In this document: positions 10,038 to 18,629 of the stretch, one piece after another | How the letters are laid out: every line of letters starts with the position of its first letter | How positions within the stretch are numbered: the stretch's first letter is position 1 | DNA from: Acidobacteriota bacterium | GTDB taxonomy: Bacteria > Acidobacteriota > Vicinamibacteria > Vicinamibacterales > UBA2999 | Assembly: GCA_027622905.1 (NCBI GenBank) | Contig: JAQBVV010000004.1 | Location: 1 to 54,830 of the forward strand | Direction of reading: 5' to 3' | DNA length: 54,830 bases | Position numbers and translations under genes: made by a program | Notes under the pieces: model-generated | What the model was told of the DNA's origin: nothing | The model's input: only the letters and a program-made list of their open reading frames with translations | Database searches by the model: none

Positions 10038-12974
10038 CTACTCCCCGCCCTTGTCGCTTGGGACCAGGAGCGAGCGCAGCAGCACCGCCGGATGCATGGC
10101 ATCGACGCCGGTGAAATCGTGGATCTGATGGCGGCACGACGTACCCGCGGCCGCCACGACCGTGCCCGGTTTCCGGTCCCGGACCGCCGGAAACAGCACG
10201 CGCTCGCCGATGGCGCGTGACACATCGAAATGCTCACGCGCGTATCCCCAGGACCCGGCCATGCCACAGCAGCCTGAGTCCAGGTCGGTCACCGACGCTC
10301 CAGGGATCTTCGACAGGAGTGACTTCGCCGGCCGGACCAGCCCCATCGATTTCTGATGGCAGTGTCCGTGGAGCAGGATGTGCTCCGGTCCCGCGGCCAG
10401 CGTCAGTCGTGGGAGCAGCGTTTCCGCGAACTCCTCGAACAGGACCGCGGCCTTCGCGACCGCCTCCGCGCGCTTTCGGCTTTCGCCTTTGAGCAGTGCC
10501 GGACAGTCCTCGCGTATCGCTGACAGGCAGCTTGGCTCGCAGAAGACGATCGGTCGGCCGGCGACCGCGTGGGGGTAGAGGGCGTCGGCGTTGTGTGCCG
10601 CCAGCTGCGCCGCTTCGCTGAGCAGTCCCTTGGAGATCTGCGGGCGACCGCAGCACCCATGCTGCGCCAATCCCGCGCGAAGTCCTGCCGCCGCCATGAC
10701 GTCGAGTGCTGCGGTGCCGATGAGCGGCTCGTAGTAGTTGGTGAAAGTGTCGTTGAACAGCACGGCGTCCGAACGGTCGTCGGCGGCCGGAGCGCGCTCG
10801 GCGAGCGTGCGACGCTCGAACCGTGGGAGCGTTCGTCGACGATCGATCCCGAGCACAACCTCGTTCAGATAGCGTACCGGCGCACTGTCGGCCAGCCAGT
10901 TCGATATCGGCGAAAGGCGGCTGCCCCAGGTGGCGACGGTGCGAACGCCTCCGAGCAAACGGGCATGCAGCGCGGTCCCGTTTCGTGCCCAGTAGTCGGC
11001 CAGGAACTCGCTCTTGAAGCGAGCCATGTCAACGCCCACCGGGCACTCAGCCTTGCAGGCCCGACATTCGAGGCACAGATCGAGGGTCTCGTACACGCCC
11101 TGATCGCCGAGCCCCGACTCACCCAATCGACCCACCATCGCCATGCGCAACACGTTGGCGCGTCCCCGGGTCGAGTGCGCCTCCTCGAGGGTGGCCATGT
11201 AGGACGGACACATCGTGCCCGAGAGCTTCTTGCGGCATGCCCCGAGGCCGCTGCACATCTCGACCGCGCCACCGAAGCCGCCATACTCCGAATAGTCGAA
11301 GTGTGTCTCGGGATCGGGCGTGACATAGCCCGCACCGTATCGGAGGTTCTTCGTGAGCGGAGGCGCATCGACGATCTTGCCGGGGTTGAAGATGGCGTCC
11401 GGATCGAACGTGCGCTTGATCGTGCGGAAGGCGTCGTACAACGTCGCGCCGTACATCTTGCGCATGAACGGACTGCGCACCAGTCCGTCACCATGCTCTC
11501 CGGACAGTGCACCGCCGTACTCGAGCACGAGATCCGACACCTCGGTGGCGATCGATTCGAACATGCGGACGCCGGCATCGGTCTTCATGTTGACCACTGG
11601 ACGCACGTGCAGGCATCCGACGGACGCGTGCGCGTAGACGCCGGCTGAGGTGCCGTGCCGTTCGATGATCGCCATGAACTTCTCGATGTAGTCGTGAAGC
11701 TTTTCTGGCGATACCGCCGTGTCCTCGACGAACGACAGCGATTTGGCATCGGACTTCATGGCCATCGACAGTCCGAGCGCGGCTTCCCGGAGGCGCCAGA
11801 TGCGCGCCTGCCCGGGCAGCTCGGTCTCCCGGTGGTAGCGGTACCCGAGTTTCCGCTCACGGAGATCGCGCTCGACCGCGTCCAGCCTCGGCGGCAGGTC
11901 TGCGTCACGATCCGCATAGAACTCGACGCAGAGCAGCGCACCCGGCTCACCGTCGATGAACCCCTGCCGGAGCGCCTCGAGCTCGGGGCTCTGACGCGTG
12001 TGGCTCAGGATGAAGCCGTCCATGACCTCGACCGCTGAGGGGCCGTGCGTCAGGATGACCGGCGTTGCGGCCAGCGCTTCGAGCAGGTCGGCGAACTGGA
12101 TCGCCATCACGGCCTTCGCCTTCGGCAGCGGCACGAGGTTCAGCGTCGCGTTCAGCACCACGCCCAGCGTGCCCTCGGACCCGACCATCAATTTCGTCAT
12201 GTCGAAGGGTTGTCCTGGACGGACAAACTCGTCGAGGCTGTATCCACCCACGCGTCGGACGACCTTGGGAAAGCGTCGGTCGATTTCTTCGGCCTGCGTG
12301 GCCGCGATGTCGCGCACGACGCGGTAGCACTGGGCGGCCAGACTCGGCCCGGTGCTGGCGGTCTCCAGCTCGGCCGGAGAGAGCGGCCCGAACTCAACAA
12401 TCGAGCCGTCAGAGAGCACGACTTCCTGTTTCAGAACGTGATCGATCGTCTTGCCGTACAGCACAGACCGCGCGCCGCTCGAGTTGTTGGCCATCATGCC
12501 GCCGATCGTGGCGCGACTGGCGGTCGAAATATCCGGTGCGAAGCGGAGGCCGTGCGGCTGCAGATGCGCATTCAACTGATCGAGTACGACGCCGGGCTCG
12601 ACGCGTACCCAGCGTTCCTCGAGGTTCAGCTCAAGGATGCGGTGAAGGCACTTCGAGGTATCGGCGACCAGGCCGCCGCCGATCGCCTGCCCCGCCTGCG
12701 AGGTGCCGCCGCCACGCATCGTCAGCGGGCATCGATACTTCGCACAGATGCGAACAAGCTCGACGAGGTCCTCGCGCGAGCGCGGCACGACGACGCCGAG
12801 CGGCTGGATCTGATACACGCTTGCGTCAGTGGAGTAGAGCGCGCGCGAGATCGTGTCGAAGCGAACCTCGCCCTCGATGCGCTCCCGCAGCTCTGCCTGA
12901 AGTGCCTGGCTGTCGATGGCGCTCGTATCCGTGGTCCGGTCGGCGACGGCGGAATCAGTTGGGGGTGCGATCAT
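10038..12974 (-). CDS. YdiJ-like FAD/Fe-S D-2-hydroxyacid dehydrogenase (GlcD + GlpC-type fusion)
   Basis: About 978 residues. It contains an FAD-binding PCMH domain (about 45-230; VVVPRSREDLVELVRICAKY, RGGGTSQAGQAIGGGL), an FAD-oxidase C-terminal domain (to about 540; SGEHGDGLVRSPFMRKMYG), an Fe-S region with CSGLGACRK and GTMCPSY (about 577) and CLECRACKAECPVGVD (about 635), and two cysteine-rich CCG motifs (CCGRPQ about 775, CCGMAGSWGY about 908). This is the layout of E. coli YdiJ, a quinone-linked D-2-hydroxyglutarate dehydrogenase. The exact hydroxyacid substrate is not readable. I prefer the ATG at 12974 over an in-frame TTG at 12986. It lies downstream of ftcD on the same strand after 150 bp. 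Confidence 0.9.
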   Translation of the reverse strand: MIAPPTDSAVADRTTDTSAIDSQALQAELRERIEGEVRFDTISRALYSTDASVYQIQPLGVVVPRSREDLVELVRICAKYRCPLTMRGGGTSQAGQAIGGGLVADTSKCLHRILELNLEERWVRVEPGVVLDQLNAHLQPHGLRFAPDISTASRATIGGMMANNSSGARSVLYGKTIDHVLKQEVVLSDGSIVEFGPLSPAELETASTGPSLAAQCYRVVRDIAATQAEEIDRRFPKVVRRVGGYSLDEFVRPGQPFDMTKLMVGSEGTLGVVLNATLNLVPLPKAKAVMAIQFADLLEALAATPVILTHGPSAVEVMDGFILSHTRQSPELEALRQGFIDGEPGALLCVEFYADRDADLPPRLDAVERDLRERKLGYRYHRETELPGQARIWRLREAALGLSMAMKSDAKSLSFVEDTAVSPEKLHDYIEKFMAIIERHGTSAGVYAHASVGCLHVRPVVNMKTDAGVRMFESIATEVSDLVLEYGGALSGEHGDGLVRSPFMRKMYGATLYDAFRTIKRTFDPDAIFNPGKIVDAPPLTKNLRYGAGYVTPDPETHFDYSEYGGFGGAVEMCSGLGACRKKLSGTMCPSYMATLEEAHSTRGRANVLRMAMVGRLGESGLGDQGVYETLDLCLECRACKAECPVGVDMARFKSEFLADYWARNGTALHARLLGGVRTVATWGSRLSPISNWLADSAPVRYLNEVVLGIDRRRTLPRFERRTLAERAPAADDRSDAVLFNDTFTNYYEPLIGTAALDVMAAAGLRAGLAQHGCCGRPQISKGLLSEAAQLAAHNADALYPHAVAGRPIVFCEPSCLSAIREDCPALLKGESRKRAEAVAKAAVLFEEFAETLLPRLTLAAGPEHILLHGHCHQKSMGLVRPAKSLLSKIPGASVTDLDSGCCGMAGSWGYAREHFDVSRAIGERVLFPAVRDRKPGTVVAAAGTSCRHQIHDFTGVDAMHPAVLLRSLLVPSDKGGE

Positions 12975-13127
12975 TGCCGGGAACAATACAGGAAGAGAGC
13001 GCGCCCGGGTCGGCAGGGGGCAGGTGTCACCGGCGGCGCTACAGGGGAAAGCAGAGACATCACGCGGGAGAATGGTAACCCCGAATCGGAGAATGACATA
13101 AAGCGGAGGTGCGCAGGGTGGACTGGC

Positions 13128-14033
13128 CTATCCCTCGCTGGTTTGTTGAAGCCTCGTTTCCAGGATCTGGTTCTCTCTGATGACCCCGAGCTGGTGAAAG
13201 GCTTCAGACAGCCCGGCGAGCGCCGCCCGCGGTATCAGCCCGATCAGCTCGTGTTCGACCGGCTCCACGCCGTGGCGCCGTGCTTCCCGACAGACTGCCT
13301 CGAAGACTCGCATGATGGGTGTGGACTGATAGTTGGTCAGGTTCATCGAGACCTGGACGACGCCGCGGTCCCGGAGCGCGACGCCGATCGCCTTGACGTG
13401 AGGGAGGCCGCCCCCGCTGTGGCGCACGGTTGCCGCGATGCGCCGCGCCACGTCGAGTCGATCGGTCGCCAGGTTGATGTTGTACGCGATGAGCGGCATA
13501 CGTGCCCCGACCACCGAGGCACCAGCGCGCGGATGGGGCGTGCGCGGCCCAAAGTCAGGCGCCCAGCCCGGGCGCAACATGTGTGTCGCGAGCGCCTCGA
13601 ACTGGCCCCGACGGATGTCTTCCAGCTTCCTGCGGGCCGGATCGCTGGCTGCCGCCTCGTAGAGGTAGACCGGCACCCGGAAACGCCGTGCCATCTCCGC
13701 GCCGGTCGCGCGGGCGAGCGCGACGCACTCCGCGAGCGTCGTGGTCTCGATCGGCACGAACGGCACGACATCGACGGCCCCGATCCGGGGATGCGCACCC
13801 GTCTGGGTCCGCATGTCGATGGCAGCGATGGCGTGGTCGCACAGCGACAGCACGGCATCCTGGAGCGGCCTCGCTTCCCCGACGATGGTGAACACCGATC
13901 GATTGTGCTCCCGGTCCGCCGAGTGGTCGAGCAGGCGCACGCCTCGGATGTCGCGAACGCATTGCGCCAGCCTCTCGACAACTTCCGGGCGTCGCCCCTC
14001 GCTCACGTTGGGCACGCACTCGATCAGCGCCAT
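13128..14033 (-). CDS. ftcD: Glutamate formimidoyltransferase (FTCD N-terminal type)
   Basis: Transfers the formimino group of N-formimino-L-glutamate to tetrahydrofolate, the last step of one histidine degradation route. The 301-residue protein carries only the transferase part, not the cyclodeaminase. Motifs are the start MALIECVPNVSEGRR, DHSADREHNRSVFT, TGAHPRIGAVDVVPF and GVALRDRGVVQVSMNLTNY. No hut genes are adjacent, so its metabolic partners must be elsewhere. The next gene downstream on the same strand is the YdiJ-like dehydrogenase. The 164 bp upstream of its start carry the divergent promoter of the TPR gene. Confidence 0.94.
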   Translation of the reverse strand: MALIECVPNVSEGRRPEVVERLAQCVRDIRGVRLLDHSADREHNRSVFTIVGEARPLQDAVLSLCDHAIAAIDMRTQTGAHPRIGAVDVVPFVPIETTTLAECVALARATGAEMARRFRVPVYLYEAAASDPARRKLEDIRRGQFEALATHMLRPGWAPDFGPRTPHPRAGASVVGARMPLIAYNINLATDRLDVARRIAATVRHSGGGLPHVKAIGVALRDRGVVQVSMNLTNYQSTPIMRVFEAVCREARRHGVEPVEHELIGLIPRAALAGLSEAFHQLGVIRENQILETRLQQTSEG

Positions 14034-14142
14034 GCGTCGCCTTGTACCACAACCTGAGGATCGGTCGCGTCGGAGGCCCGGCGCGGCTGAGTTCCCGTGG
14101 TGTCAGGGGGCAGGACGATTGCTCTCGAATGACTGTAATTCG

Positions 14143-14171
14143 TTGACCGGTGGAGGGTTTTGGTCGATAAT
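14143..14171 (+). promoter_or_regulatory. Sigma-70 promoter of the TPR/RDD gene pair
   Basis: TTGACC (14143-14148) is separated by exactly 17 bp from GATAAT (14166-14171). Each box matches the consensus at 5 of 6 positions. The predicted start point is about 20 nt before the ATG at 14198. The sequence around the boxes is less GC-rich than its surroundings. Confidence 0.72.
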
Positions 14172-14197
14172 CACACCCACGAAGCCCCCCAACTACT

Positions 14198-15046
14198 ATG
14201 CCGAATTCGCAGTCGACGCATCCGGTCCGGTCCGCTGAACCGCGAGACGACGCGGACCGGAACGCGCGCATCGAACAGCTCCTGCTCACGGGGCTCGACC
14301 ACTACTTCGCCGGCCAGTACGAGCGCGCGATCGGCGTGTGGACACGCGTGATTTTCCTTGACCGACACCATGATCGGGCGCGTGCCTACATCGATCGCGC
14401 GCGGAGTGCGCAGGCGGAGCGTCAGCGCGAGTCGGAAGAACTGCTGCATGTTGGCGTGTCCGCGTATAACGCCGGTGACGTGGATCGGGCGCGCAGGCTG
14501 TTGACGCAGGCCGTGGAGCACGGTAGTGACTCGGCTGACGTGTTTCTCGATCGACTGAACCGGGCCGACATATCCGGACCTGGAACGGGCGTTCATGGTC
14601 GTGACGAGCCGCGGCCGGCAGGCTCGCTCGTGCGGCGCCATCGCGCCGCGCCTCCGACGGCCCGTCAGGGATGGATCGCTGCCGCGCTTGTCGCCATGGT
14701 TGTTGGCGCGGTCATGTTGGTGGGGGGGCTTCCGATCGGCGCGTGGTTGCCTGATCTCGAGACGTCGGCATTCCAGGCGCCCACGTCGGCACCGTCGGCC
14801 GAATACGCGGGTGCGGAGGCGCTGCCGATCGTGCGTGCTTCGGACATCAGTGTCGATCGCGCGCGGGCGCTGTACGCCGACGGACGTCTGCTCGAGGCCC
14901 TGCGCGCGCTTGATGGCATTGGGATCGCGGATCCTAACCGGGTGGAGGCGGAGGCATTGCGAGCTGATGTGCAGCGCGCTCTATTTGCCGACGCCGGGCT
15001 GGACCTGTCGATCTCGGCTTCGGCCCTGTCGGGTGGCGCCCGGTGA
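14198..15046 (+). CDS. TPR protein with a single membrane anchor
   Basis: A 282-residue protein. The N-terminal cytoplasmic part has two TPR-like hairpins ([25 protein letters not shown] and [21 protein letters not shown]). A Pro/Arg-rich stretch and one transmembrane helix follow (about 165-185, [23 protein letters not shown]). The C-terminal part has one more TPR-like unit ([21 protein letters not shown]). TPRs mediate protein-protein contacts; no enzymatic motif is present. It overlaps the next gene by 4 bp (GTGA), so the two products are probably made together. No specific family was recognised. Confidence 0.78.
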   Translation: MPNSQSTHPVRSAEPRDDADRNARIEQLLLTGLDHYFAGQYERAIGVWTRVIFLDRHHDRARAYIDRARSAQAERQRESEELLHVGVSAYNAGDVDRARRLLTQAVEHGSDSADVFLDRLNRADISGPGTGVHGRDEPRPAGSLVRRHRAAPPTARQGWIAAALVAMVVGAVMLVGGLPIGAWLPDLETSAFQAPTSAPSAEYAGAEALPIVRASDISVDRARALYADGRLLEALRALDGIGIADPNRVEAEALRADVQRALFADAGLDLSISASALSGGAR

Positions 15047-16152
15047 AGTGTCCGAAATGCAACTATCTGGGATTCGACACGAGCGATCGCTGTAAGAACT
15101 GCGGATACGATTTCTCGCTCGTGTCGGCCGGTCACGATCAGGACCACGGGGAGCACGACCTGTCCATACGTCCTGCCGACGACCTGATGACCGATGTGCG
15201 CTGGGACGACACATTCGATCAGGCGATGACGGCTCTGGCGTCCCTTGCTGATCTTTCAGCTTCGACTCCGCCGACACCCGATCCGGCTGTTTTCAAGCCA
15301 GAACCAGAGCCAGAGCCAGAGCCAGAGCCAGAACCGGAGCCCGATCCTGAGCCGGAGCCTGAGGCCGAGCCAGAACCGGAGCCGGAGCCCGCAGCGCGCG
15401 AGCCAGCGCCGGAACCGGAGCGACGTGCGACCGAAACGCCGCAGACCGGTGCGGGGCTAGACCTTTTCGCAGGGACGTTTGACGATTTCGGCGAAGAGCC
15501 GCTCATCAAGGTGCCGGCGGCGCCTCGACCCCCGCTGGCCGTGCGTCGCACGCCGCGCACGCCGAGCTTGCGGGTCGTTCCGAATTCTCCGCGCTCTGCG
15601 GCGACTGCGGCAGCGCCGGAGATGGAACTATGGGATACGGCGGAGACCGCGCCACTCTCCGGGATGGCGGCGCCCACGACCCCGCTGGGCGTGGGGAAAG
15701 CCGTGGTGGCACCGCAGTCGCGTTCTGATGAGGGAGCCGACGTGAGCGGGGCCGTCCGTCGGCTTGCAGCGGTCGCACTCGACCACGCGCTGTTGGTCGC
15801 GATTGACGCGTTGGTCGTGTACTTCACGCTGCGCATGGTCGGACTGCCGATGGCGGAGTGGAGGACGCTCCCGCTCGCGCCATTGGCGGCGTTTCTGCTG
15901 CTCGTGAAACTGTCGTACTTCTGGACCTTCACGGCGGTTGGAGGGCAGACGATTGGCAAGATGGCCGCGCGCATTCGGGTGGTCACGATGGACGATGCTC
16001 CTGTTGACGGGGGTCGTGCGCTGACACGCGCGCTCGCCGGAACCGTGTCGGCAGCGGTCTTCGGCCTGGGCTATCTGCCGGCGCTCGCCGGTCCAAGGCA
16101 TCTCGCGTTTCACGACTATGTGGCGCGTACCCGCGTCATCGTGCTTCCCTGA
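15043..16152 (+). CDS. Zinc-ribbon / Glu-Pro repeat / RDD-family membrane protein
   Basis: A 369-residue protein in three parts. First is a zinc ribbon ([23 protein letters not shown], with C-x2-C twice). Next is a long low-complexity spacer with about 20 Glu-Pro dipeptides (residues 87-128) plus further Pro/Ala-rich sequence. Last is an RDD domain from about 234 ([42 protein letters not shown]) with three membrane segments. RDD proteins are integral membrane proteins of varied function, some linked to ion or small-molecule transport. The (EP)n tract should be an extended rigid spacer separating ribbon and membrane. The start is the GTG at 15043 in a GTGA overlap with the TPR gene. Confidence 0.82.
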   Translation: MKCPKCNYLGFDTSDRCKNCGYDFSLVSAGHDQDHGEHDLSIRPADDLMTDVRWDDTFDQAMTALASLADLSASTPPTPDPAVFKPEPEPEPEPEPEPEPDPEPEPEAEPEPEPEPAAREPAPEPERRATETPQTGAGLDLFAGTFDDFGEEPLIKVPAAPRPPLAVRRTPRTPSLRVVPNSPRSAATAAAPEMELWDTAETAPLSGMAAPTTPLGVGKAVVAPQSRSDEGADVSGAVRRLAAVALDHALLVAIDALVVYFTLRMVGLPMAEWRTLPLAPLAAFLLLVKLSYFWTFTAVGGQTIGKMAARIRVVTMDDAPVDGGRALTRALAGTVSAAVFGLGYLPALAGPRHLAFHDYVARTRVIVLP

Positions 16153-16180
16153 CCAGTCCTGATCGCCCCGTGTTTACCAG

Positions 16181-16645
16181 ATGACCCGGCTCGGACTCAT
16201 CATTGCAACGTGCGCAGGTGTTGGATATGCGCCAGTGGCGCCTGGCACCTTCGGTTCTGCACTTGGTCTATTGGTGTTCTACGCCGTGCGCGCGACCGGC
16301 TCCACCAGTGTCGAGCTGGCGACCATTGTCATCGTGTTCGTGGTCGGCGTCTGGAGTGCGACCGTGGCGGAACGGCATCTGGGCGACGTCGATCCCGCGC
16401 CGGTGGTCGTCGACGAGGTTGCGGGCATGCTGATCACTTTGGCCCTGCTGCCGGTCAATCTGACCGGCGCGGTGGTCGGGTTCCTGATCTTTCGCGTGCT
16501 GGACGTCGTCAAGCCCTGGCCGTCATCGCGATTCGAACGGTTGCCGCACGGCTGGGGCATCATGGCGGACGACGGCATGGCGGCCATCTACGGTCAGGTG
16601 ATCATGCGGGGGCTGATCGCGCTGGCGCCCGGATGGCTCACGTGA
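16181..16645 (+). CDS. pgpA: Phosphatidylglycerophosphatase A
   Basis: Dephosphorylates phosphatidylglycerophosphate to phosphatidylglycerol at the inner membrane. The 154-residue protein has the family landmarks GYAPVAPGTFGS near the N-terminus, VVVDEVAGMLI in the middle and FRVLDVVKPWP followed by GWGIMADDGMAAIYG. Hydrophobic helices lie between these acidic motifs. It is followed by cinA with a 4-bp GTGA overlap, a common bacterial pgpA-cinA arrangement, and is near plsY and gpsA, which act earlier in phospholipid synthesis. Confidence 0.95.
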   Translation: MTRLGLIIATCAGVGYAPVAPGTFGSALGLLVFYAVRATGSTSVELATIVIVFVVGVWSATVAERHLGDVDPAPVVVDEVAGMLITLALLPVNLTGAVVGFLIFRVLDVVKPWPSSRFERLPHGWGIMADDGMAAIYGQVIMRGLIALAPGWLT

Positions 16646-17931
16646 CCGCGACACCAGCGTCGTCGGGTACGGGGGCCGTCTGGCCCCGCGCCGCGATCAT
16701 TGCCGTCGGCAGCGAGTTGCTCGGCACGTCTCGGCTGGATACCAACTCGCTGCTGATTACCGAGCGGCTCAACGCGCTGGGCATCGAGGTTGCCTACAAG
16801 AGTGTCGTGGGCGACGATCGTGCGCAGCTGACGTCCGCTGTGCGCTTCGCGCTTGACACGGTCGGACTCGTCATCTGCTGCGGTGGGCTCGGGCCGACCG
16901 ATGATGACCTGACGCGTGCCGTCGTCGCGGGGGTGCTGTCGCTGCCGCTGGTCGAGGACGAGAGCATTACCGAGCGGATCCGCGAGCTGTTTGCGTCGCG
17001 TCGGATGGAGATGCCTGCGATCAATCGTCGCCAGGCGATGGTGCCTGCCGGTGCCAGGGTTCTTGACAATCCGCGCGGCACCGCACCCGGGTTGTGGATC
17101 GAGGACGGCGACCGTGCGGTGTTGCTGTTGCCTGGACCGCCGCGAGAACTCACACCGATGCTGGCGGCTGCGGCAGAAGACCTGTTGCGCGAGCGGTCTC
17201 CGGATCGGTCGATGGTGACCCGCGTGGTCCGGATCACGGGGCGTACCGAGTCGCACACCGAGGAAGCCGTGCAGCCGCTCTACGCCGAGTGGGCGCGGGC
17301 CGACGTGCCGGTGTCTCCAACGATCCTCGCGTCGCTTGGCCAGATCGAGCTGCATCTGACGGCGCAAGCCGCGTCGACGGACCGCGCGGCCGCCGCGGCA
17401 GAGGCGGCGGCAGCGCAGGTCGTCGAGGTGCTGGGCCCGGACGTGTACAGCGTAGACGGTCGTCCGTTGGAGCAGGTTGTCGGTGAACGCCTCGCGGAGC
17501 GCCGGTGGCGCATCGCGCTCGCCGAGTCGTGCACGGGGGGATTGCTGACGTCGCGATTGACCGACGTGCCAGGGAGTTCGCGCTACGTGGAGACAGCGGT
17601 GGTCGCGTATGCCAACAGCGCCAAGGTGTCACTCCTCGGGGTGCCCCAGGCGTTGCTCGACGAACACGGCGCGGTGAGCGAACCGGTGGCCATCGCCATG
17701 GCCGACGGTGTGCGGACCAGCGCTGGCGCGGACATCGGCGTCGGAGTGACCGGGATCGCGGGTCCGGACGGGGGGTCTGCGCACAAGCCGGTCGGCACCG
17801 TCGCGATCGCCGTCGCATTTCCCGGATCGAGTTGCTCGCGGATGTTCCGATTCATCGGCGGTCGAGAGCAGGTGAAGTTTCAGGCTTCCCAGGCGGCTCT
17901 CGACATGGTCAGGCGACAGCTGGCCCGCTGA
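16642..17931 (+). CDS. cinA: CinA: competence/damage-inducible protein with nicotinamide-nucleotide amidase domain
   Basis: A 429-residue two-domain protein. The N-terminal MoCF-like domain starts RAAIIAVGSELLGTSRLDTNS and includes CCGGLGPTDDDLTR and LLPGPPREL. The C-terminal NMN deamidase domain contains the catalytic-Ser motif ESCTGGLLTSRLTDVPGSS, and GVTGIAGPDGGS. It is involved in pyridine nucleotide salvage and possibly competence. I chose the GTG at 16642, which overlaps the pgpA stop (GTGA); an in-frame ATG at 16633 is the alternative. The frame is also open further upstream but overlaps pgpA entirely. Confidence 0.94.
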   Translation: MTATPASSGTGAVWPRAAIIAVGSELLGTSRLDTNSLLITERLNALGIEVAYKSVVGDDRAQLTSAVRFALDTVGLVICCGGLGPTDDDLTRAVVAGVLSLPLVEDESITERIRELFASRRMEMPAINRRQAMVPAGARVLDNPRGTAPGLWIEDGDRAVLLLPGPPRELTPMLAAAAEDLLRERSPDRSMVTRVVRITGRTESHTEEAVQPLYAEWARADVPVSPTILASLGQIELHLTAQAASTDRAAAAAEAAAAQVVEVLGPDVYSVDGRPLEQVVGERLAERRWRIALAESCTGGLLTSRLTDVPGSSRYVETAVVAYANSAKVSLLGVPQALLDEHGAVSEPVAIAMADGVRTSAGADIGVGVTGIAGPDGGSAHKPVGTVAIAVAFPGSSCSRMFRFIGGREQVKFQASQAALDMVRRQLAR

Positions 17932-18026
17932 CCCGGGTCCCGATGGCGTTTACTGGGGAGCGACGCGCGCATGAAATCGGCGCGGGTCGCGATTACACTG
18001 GTTGAACGGCGACGCTCTGCCTGCCC

Positions 18027-18617
18027 ATGGAAGAAGTTCTTGCGGTGACTATCGGGTATCTTGTCGGCTCCGTGCCCTTTGCGTTCCTGCTGGTACGGCG
18101 CCGTGGGGTCGATCTGCGCCTGACCGGGAGTGGTAACGTCGGGGCGGCCAATGTGCTCAGAACCAGCGGTGCCGCGACAGCCGTGGCAGCGATGTCCCTG
18201 GACGTGGCGAAAGGCGCGGTCGCCGTGTGTGTGGCCCGGCAGCTGTTCGGCGGTCAGGCCACGCCGGTGGCAGCCGGACTGGCCGCCATCATCGGACATG
18301 TGTACCCCGTCTGGCTCGGCTTTCGGGGAGGCAAAGGGGTCGCCACCGCAGCCGGCGTCTTCCTGATCTTCACACCGGTCGCGGTAGCGATTGCGGCCGG
18401 CGCGTTCGCGATGGCCACATGGATGACGCGGTACGTATCAGTCGGGTCGCTGTCAGCGGCGGTGACACTTGTGGCGGTGACAGCCGTCACCAACGCGCCA
18501 GCTGCCGTGACGGTGGGTGCGGCCGTAGCGGCCGTGGTCATCGTGCATCGCCATCGTGGCAATCTCGGCAGGATCCTGGCTGGCACCGAGCGCCGGGTTG
18601 GCGAGCGATCGCCCTAG
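18027..18617 (+). CDS. plsY: Glycerol-3-phosphate acyltransferase PlsY
   Basis: Inner-membrane acyl-phosphate:glycerol-3-phosphate acyltransferase, the first committed step of phospholipid synthesis. The 196-residue protein has the three conserved loops: GSVPFAFLLVRRRGVDLRLTGSGNVGAANVLRTSG, GHVYPVWLGFRGGKGVATAAG, and a basic C-terminal loop HRHRGNLGRILAGTERR, with about five hydrophobic helices. Its stop codon TAG is part of the Shine-Dalgarno of gpsA (CCTAGGAGG), so termination here and initiation of gpsA are tightly linked. Confidence 0.96.
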   Translation: MEEVLAVTIGYLVGSVPFAFLLVRRRGVDLRLTGSGNVGAANVLRTSGAATAVAAMSLDVAKGAVAVCVARQLFGGQATPVAAGLAAIIGHVYPVWLGFRGGKGVATAAGVFLIFTPVAVAIAAGAFAMATWMTRYVSVGSLSAAVTLVAVTAVTNAPAAVTVGAAVAAVVIVHRHRGNLGRILAGTERRVGERSP

Positions 18618-18629
18618 GAGGATCCCATT
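18616..18629 (+). promoter_or_regulatory. Strong Shine-Dalgarno followed by an ATT start codon (gpsA)
   Basis: AGGAGG (18616-18621), a 5-nt spacer ATCCC and then ATT (18627-18629). The only in-frame codons between the plsY stop (TAG, 18615-18617, also in this frame) and ATT are GAG, GAT and CCC, none of which can start. The next usable start is the GTG at 18678, already inside the Rossmann dinucleotide-binding fold. The spacing and the perfect SD mark ATT as the real initiation codon. Confidence 0.8.

Noticed and set aside
12045-14057. A 670-codon open frame on the plus strand opposite the YdiJ-like and ftcD genes
   Set aside because: It runs antisense to two well-supported genes and their spacer, is Arg/His/Asp-rich with no domain, and is the expected shadow frame in GC-rich DNA.
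15219-15986. Gly-Ser repeat protein on the minus strand
   Set aside because: The (GS)n run is the reverse complement of the (Glu-Pro)n codons of the zinc-ribbon/RDD gene.
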